This document shows, piece after piece, positions 5,337-7,029 of a stretch of DNA of 7,029 bases. The notes under the pieces are model-generated. The model did not search any database and was not told where the DNA came from. It saw only the letters and a list, made by a program, of their open reading frames with translations. This stretch comes from an uncultured Thermoproteales archaeon. GTDB lineage: Archaea; Thermoproteota; Thermoprotei; Thermoproteales; Thermoproteaceae. The position numbers and the translations under genes are program-made. The stretch is taken from contig CAMLLK010000047.1 of the NCBI GenBank assembly GCA_946480885.1, positions 1-7,029 on the forward strand, given 5' to 3'. The stretch's first letter is position 1, and each line of letters starts with the position of its first letter.

Positions 5337-5356
5337 GCTAGAATTTTCTATTTAAC

Positions 5357-6907
5357 GTGCCTATTGTCGAGGTTTCGAAATACGACCTTGAGAGGCTCAC
5401 CGGCCTAAAATACGACGAAGCGGCAAAGCTCTTTGAATATATAAAATGTGAGAAAGAAGACGTAGGAGATAGAGTGAGGCTCGAAGTTACACACGACAGG
5501 CCTGACCACTTCTCTGTAGAAGGCATTGCTAAAACTATTAAAGGAGTCGCCGAAGTAGAGACGGGTTTGCCGAAGATCGCAGTCTCAGAGTCATCTATTG
5601 AGTTAGTGGCTGAACCTATCGAAGAGAGGCCGTATATATCTATGGCTGTTGTAAGAGGAGTATATCTAGACGATGAAGCTATTGGCCAAATAATACAACT
5701 ACAAGAAAAACTACATGAGACATACGGCAGAGGCAGGAGGAGAGTGGCCATAGGTTTCTACGACGTGTCTAAAATCAAACCACCTATATACTACCGTAGA
5801 GTTTTAGAAGACGACGAATATATCCCACTGGGTTTTGATAAATTTATCAAAATTAGAGATATGTATGAACTGACTGAACAAGGTAAGAAATACAGTGGGT
5901 TAATTAATAGGAGTAGACCCCCGGCATTAGTCGACAGCGCCGGCCAGATCATGGTGATAGTCCCAGTTTTGGGGTCGGAGTGTTGTAAAATTACGCCTAA
6001 TACTAAAGACGTATTAATCGATGTGACAGGTACAGATCAACGCTCTGTCTTAAACATAATGTCTGTGTTAATTTATTCACTACTAGAACGGAGCTTAGAG
6101 AAGAAGGTTGAAGTCGTGAGAGGTGGCCTACAGTATAGACATAATTACCAATTTATTAAACTAGATGAAGAGACGGCGGGGGGTCTACTAGGGTTTAGAC
6201 TAAGTCGAGGAGAATTTGAAAACCTCTTGAAGAGGGCGAGGTTTGATTATACAAATGGAGAAGTGGTCGTGCCCCCCTACCGCTTCAACGTCTTATCTTG
6301 GGTAGACGTAGTGGAAGACATAGCTATATTGAAAGGCTATAACTATATTCCTAGAGAGCCGCCATTATTGCCTTCGATAGGTAGACGCCATAGAGATGAG
6401 ATATTTATAGACGAAGTTAGGAAAATATTATTGTCTTTAGGCTATGTCGAAGTCAATAATTACATTCTGACAGATAGTTTTGTAGAACATATATGTAGGC
6501 CTGTATATGTAGTAAACCCAATATCGGAGCTCTATACATCGGTGAGGTGTTCATTAGTGCCGCAGTTAATAAACACAGCGGCGTATATGAAAAAGAGAGA
6601 GGTCAAGATCTTTGAAGTTGGAGACGTAGTGGCAGAGGGGAGGACTTTGAAGTCTGTAGGGGTGTTGTTGAGTAGAGAGGGCGTAACTCTCACAGATGGA
6701 CTGGCCTTGGCGAAGACTCTATGTAAAAGACTAGGGCTTAGTTGTAGCTTTGTGACTACTACACTGAAATGGGCTCTTGAAAATAGAGCTGCGAAAATTG
6801 TCGGAGATGTAACAGGATTTTTAGCAGAGGTTAGCCCCGATTTATTAATTAGGCACGGCCACTATACGCCCACAGTCATAGTTGAGTTTTTCTACGGAAA
6901 ATCTTAA
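5357..6907 (+). CDS. pheT: Phenylalanine--tRNA ligase beta subunit
   Basis: The non-catalytic chain of the alpha2-beta2 phenylalanyl-tRNA synthetase; it supports tRNA binding and editing of mischarged Tyr-tRNA(Phe). The 516 residues are slightly short for an archaeal beta chain (usually about 540-560). The N-terminal segment VSKYDLERLTGLKYDEAAKLFEYIKCE and VTHDRPDHFSVEGIAKTIKG (44-63) is typical of the archaeal/eukaryotic type. The B3/B4 editing region spans about 75-250 (GFYDVSKIKPPIYYRRV, NRSRPPALVDSAGQIMVIVPVLGSE, VLIDVTGTD). The B5 domain is at about 268-340 (GFRLSRGEFENLLKRARF, VPPYRFNVLSWVDVVEDIAI, KGYNYIP), with Asn in the usually acidic RxD position. The catalytic-like core follows (FIDEVRKILLSLGYVEVNNYIL, IFEVGDVV, FLAEVSPDLL). 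The start is GTG 5357, 25 nt after a TATA box. pheS is not in the window, so the two subunits are not encoded as an adjacent pheS-pheT pair on the visible side. Confidence 0.95.
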   Translation: MPIVEVSKYDLERLTGLKYDEAAKLFEYIKCEKEDVGDRVRLEVTHDRPDHFSVEGIAKTIKGVAEVETGLPKIAVSESSIELVAEPIEERPYISMAVVRGVYLDDEAIGQIIQLQEKLHETYGRGRRRVAIGFYDVSKIKPPIYYRRVLEDDEYIPLGFDKFIKIRDMYELTEQGKKYSGLINRSRPPALVDSAGQIMVIVPVLGSECCKITPNTKDVLIDVTGTDQRSVLNIMSVLIYSLLERSLEKKVEVVRGGLQYRHNYQFIKLDEETAGGLLGFRLSRGEFENLLKRARFDYTNGEVVVPPYRFNVLSWVDVVEDIAILKGYNYIPREPPLLPSIGRRHRDEIFIDEVRKILLSLGYVEVNNYILTDSFVEHICRPVYVVNPISELYTSVRCSLVPQLINTAAYMKKREVKIFEVGDVVAEGRTLKSVGVLLSREGVTLTDGLALAKTLCKRLGLSCSFVTTTLKWALENRAAKIVGDVTGFLAEVSPDLLIRHGHYTPTVIVEFFYGKS

Positions 6908-6911
6908 AAAT
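6904..6911 (+). promoter_or_regulatory. Possible TATA box for the gene at the right edge
   Basis: TTAAAAAT overlaps the pheT stop codon and is centred about 23 nt before ATG 6930, consistent with a separate leaderless transcript rather than translation from pheT read-through. It is weak evidence on its own. Confidence 0.35.
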
Positions 6912-6929
6912 CGACAACTAGACATATCT

Positions 6930-7029
6930 ATGTCTGACGACGTAGACGTCTTACTTAGAAAAAAAGCTCTGGAGATATTAAAAAGCCAGACCAAGGAGAC
7001 AGCGCAGCCTCCCAAGAGGTTATCCGACG
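6930..7029 (+). CDS. Start of an unidentified protein (first 33 residues, cut by window edge)
   Basis: ATG 6930 opens a frame that stays open to the window end, 22 bases after the pheT stop and in the same direction. The visible sequence begins MSDDVDVLLRKKALEILKSQ and continues with a Lys/Gln/Pro-rich piece (TKETAQPPKRLSD). It looks like a charged, soluble N-terminal helix followed by a linker. No family can be named from so little. An A/T box about 23 nt upstream supports a leaderless start; no Shine-Dalgarno-like site is present. Confidence 0.6.
   Translation, partial: MSDDVDVLLRKKALEILKSQTKETAQPPKRLSD

Noticed and set aside
5338..5751. Ser/Thr-rich 137-codon frame on the minus strand
   Set aside because: It is antisense to the N-terminal part of pheT; its composition is what the complement of Glu/Val-rich codons gives, and no promoter fits.

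Overview
The window looks like chromosomal DNA from a hyperthermophilic crenarchaeon of the Thermoproteales, most likely Pyrobaculum or a close relative. The support is the set of protein families (an archaeal NADP-type isocitrate dehydrogenase close to the Aeropyrum type, archaeal NMD3, an archaeal PheRS beta chain), heavy AGA/AGG arginine codon use, GTG starts, and an almost complete lack of Shine-Dalgarno sites. Instead, nearly every gene has a TATA-like box centred about 23-28 nt before its start codon, as expected for leaderless transcripts. The species cannot be fixed from the sequence alone.

Layout, left to right. A DRG/Obg-like GTPase gene runs leftward off the window (1-546, minus) and is divergent from isocitrate dehydrogenase (icd, 662-1972, plus). 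A GNAT acetyltransferase gene (1861-2442, minus) converges on icd and overlaps its 3' end by 112 bp. A very AT-rich spacer (2443-2582) with a 20-bp palindrome separates it from an archaeal nmd3 gene (2583-3443, minus). Eleven bases further upstream lies a cytosine-C5 methyltransferase gene (3455-4393, minus). It is divergent from a PD-(D/E)XK nuclease-like gene (4441-5028, plus) across only 47 bp. A small orphan protein gene (5006-5308, minus) overlaps the nuclease 3' end and is divergent from pheT (5357-6907, plus) across 48 bp. A further gene starts at 6930 and runs off the right edge.

The main candidate for something undescribed is the methyltransferase/nuclease pair: a compact head-to-head gene pair with the makeup of a type II restriction-modification system, set among housekeeping genes. 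Both genes appear to be driven from one central TATA element about 24 nt from each start codon. The next divergent pair (small orphan gene / pheT) has the same geometry, with a TTTAAATA box exactly midway between the two starts. Other points of interest are the GTPase, whose switch II / G3 motif (DxxG) appears to be lost; the acetyltransferase, whose last 37 residues are encoded antisense to icd; and the use of C5-cytosine methylation by an organism that probably lives near 100 C, where 5-methylcytosine deaminates quickly. No rRNA, tRNA, CRISPR array or insertion sequence was seen.
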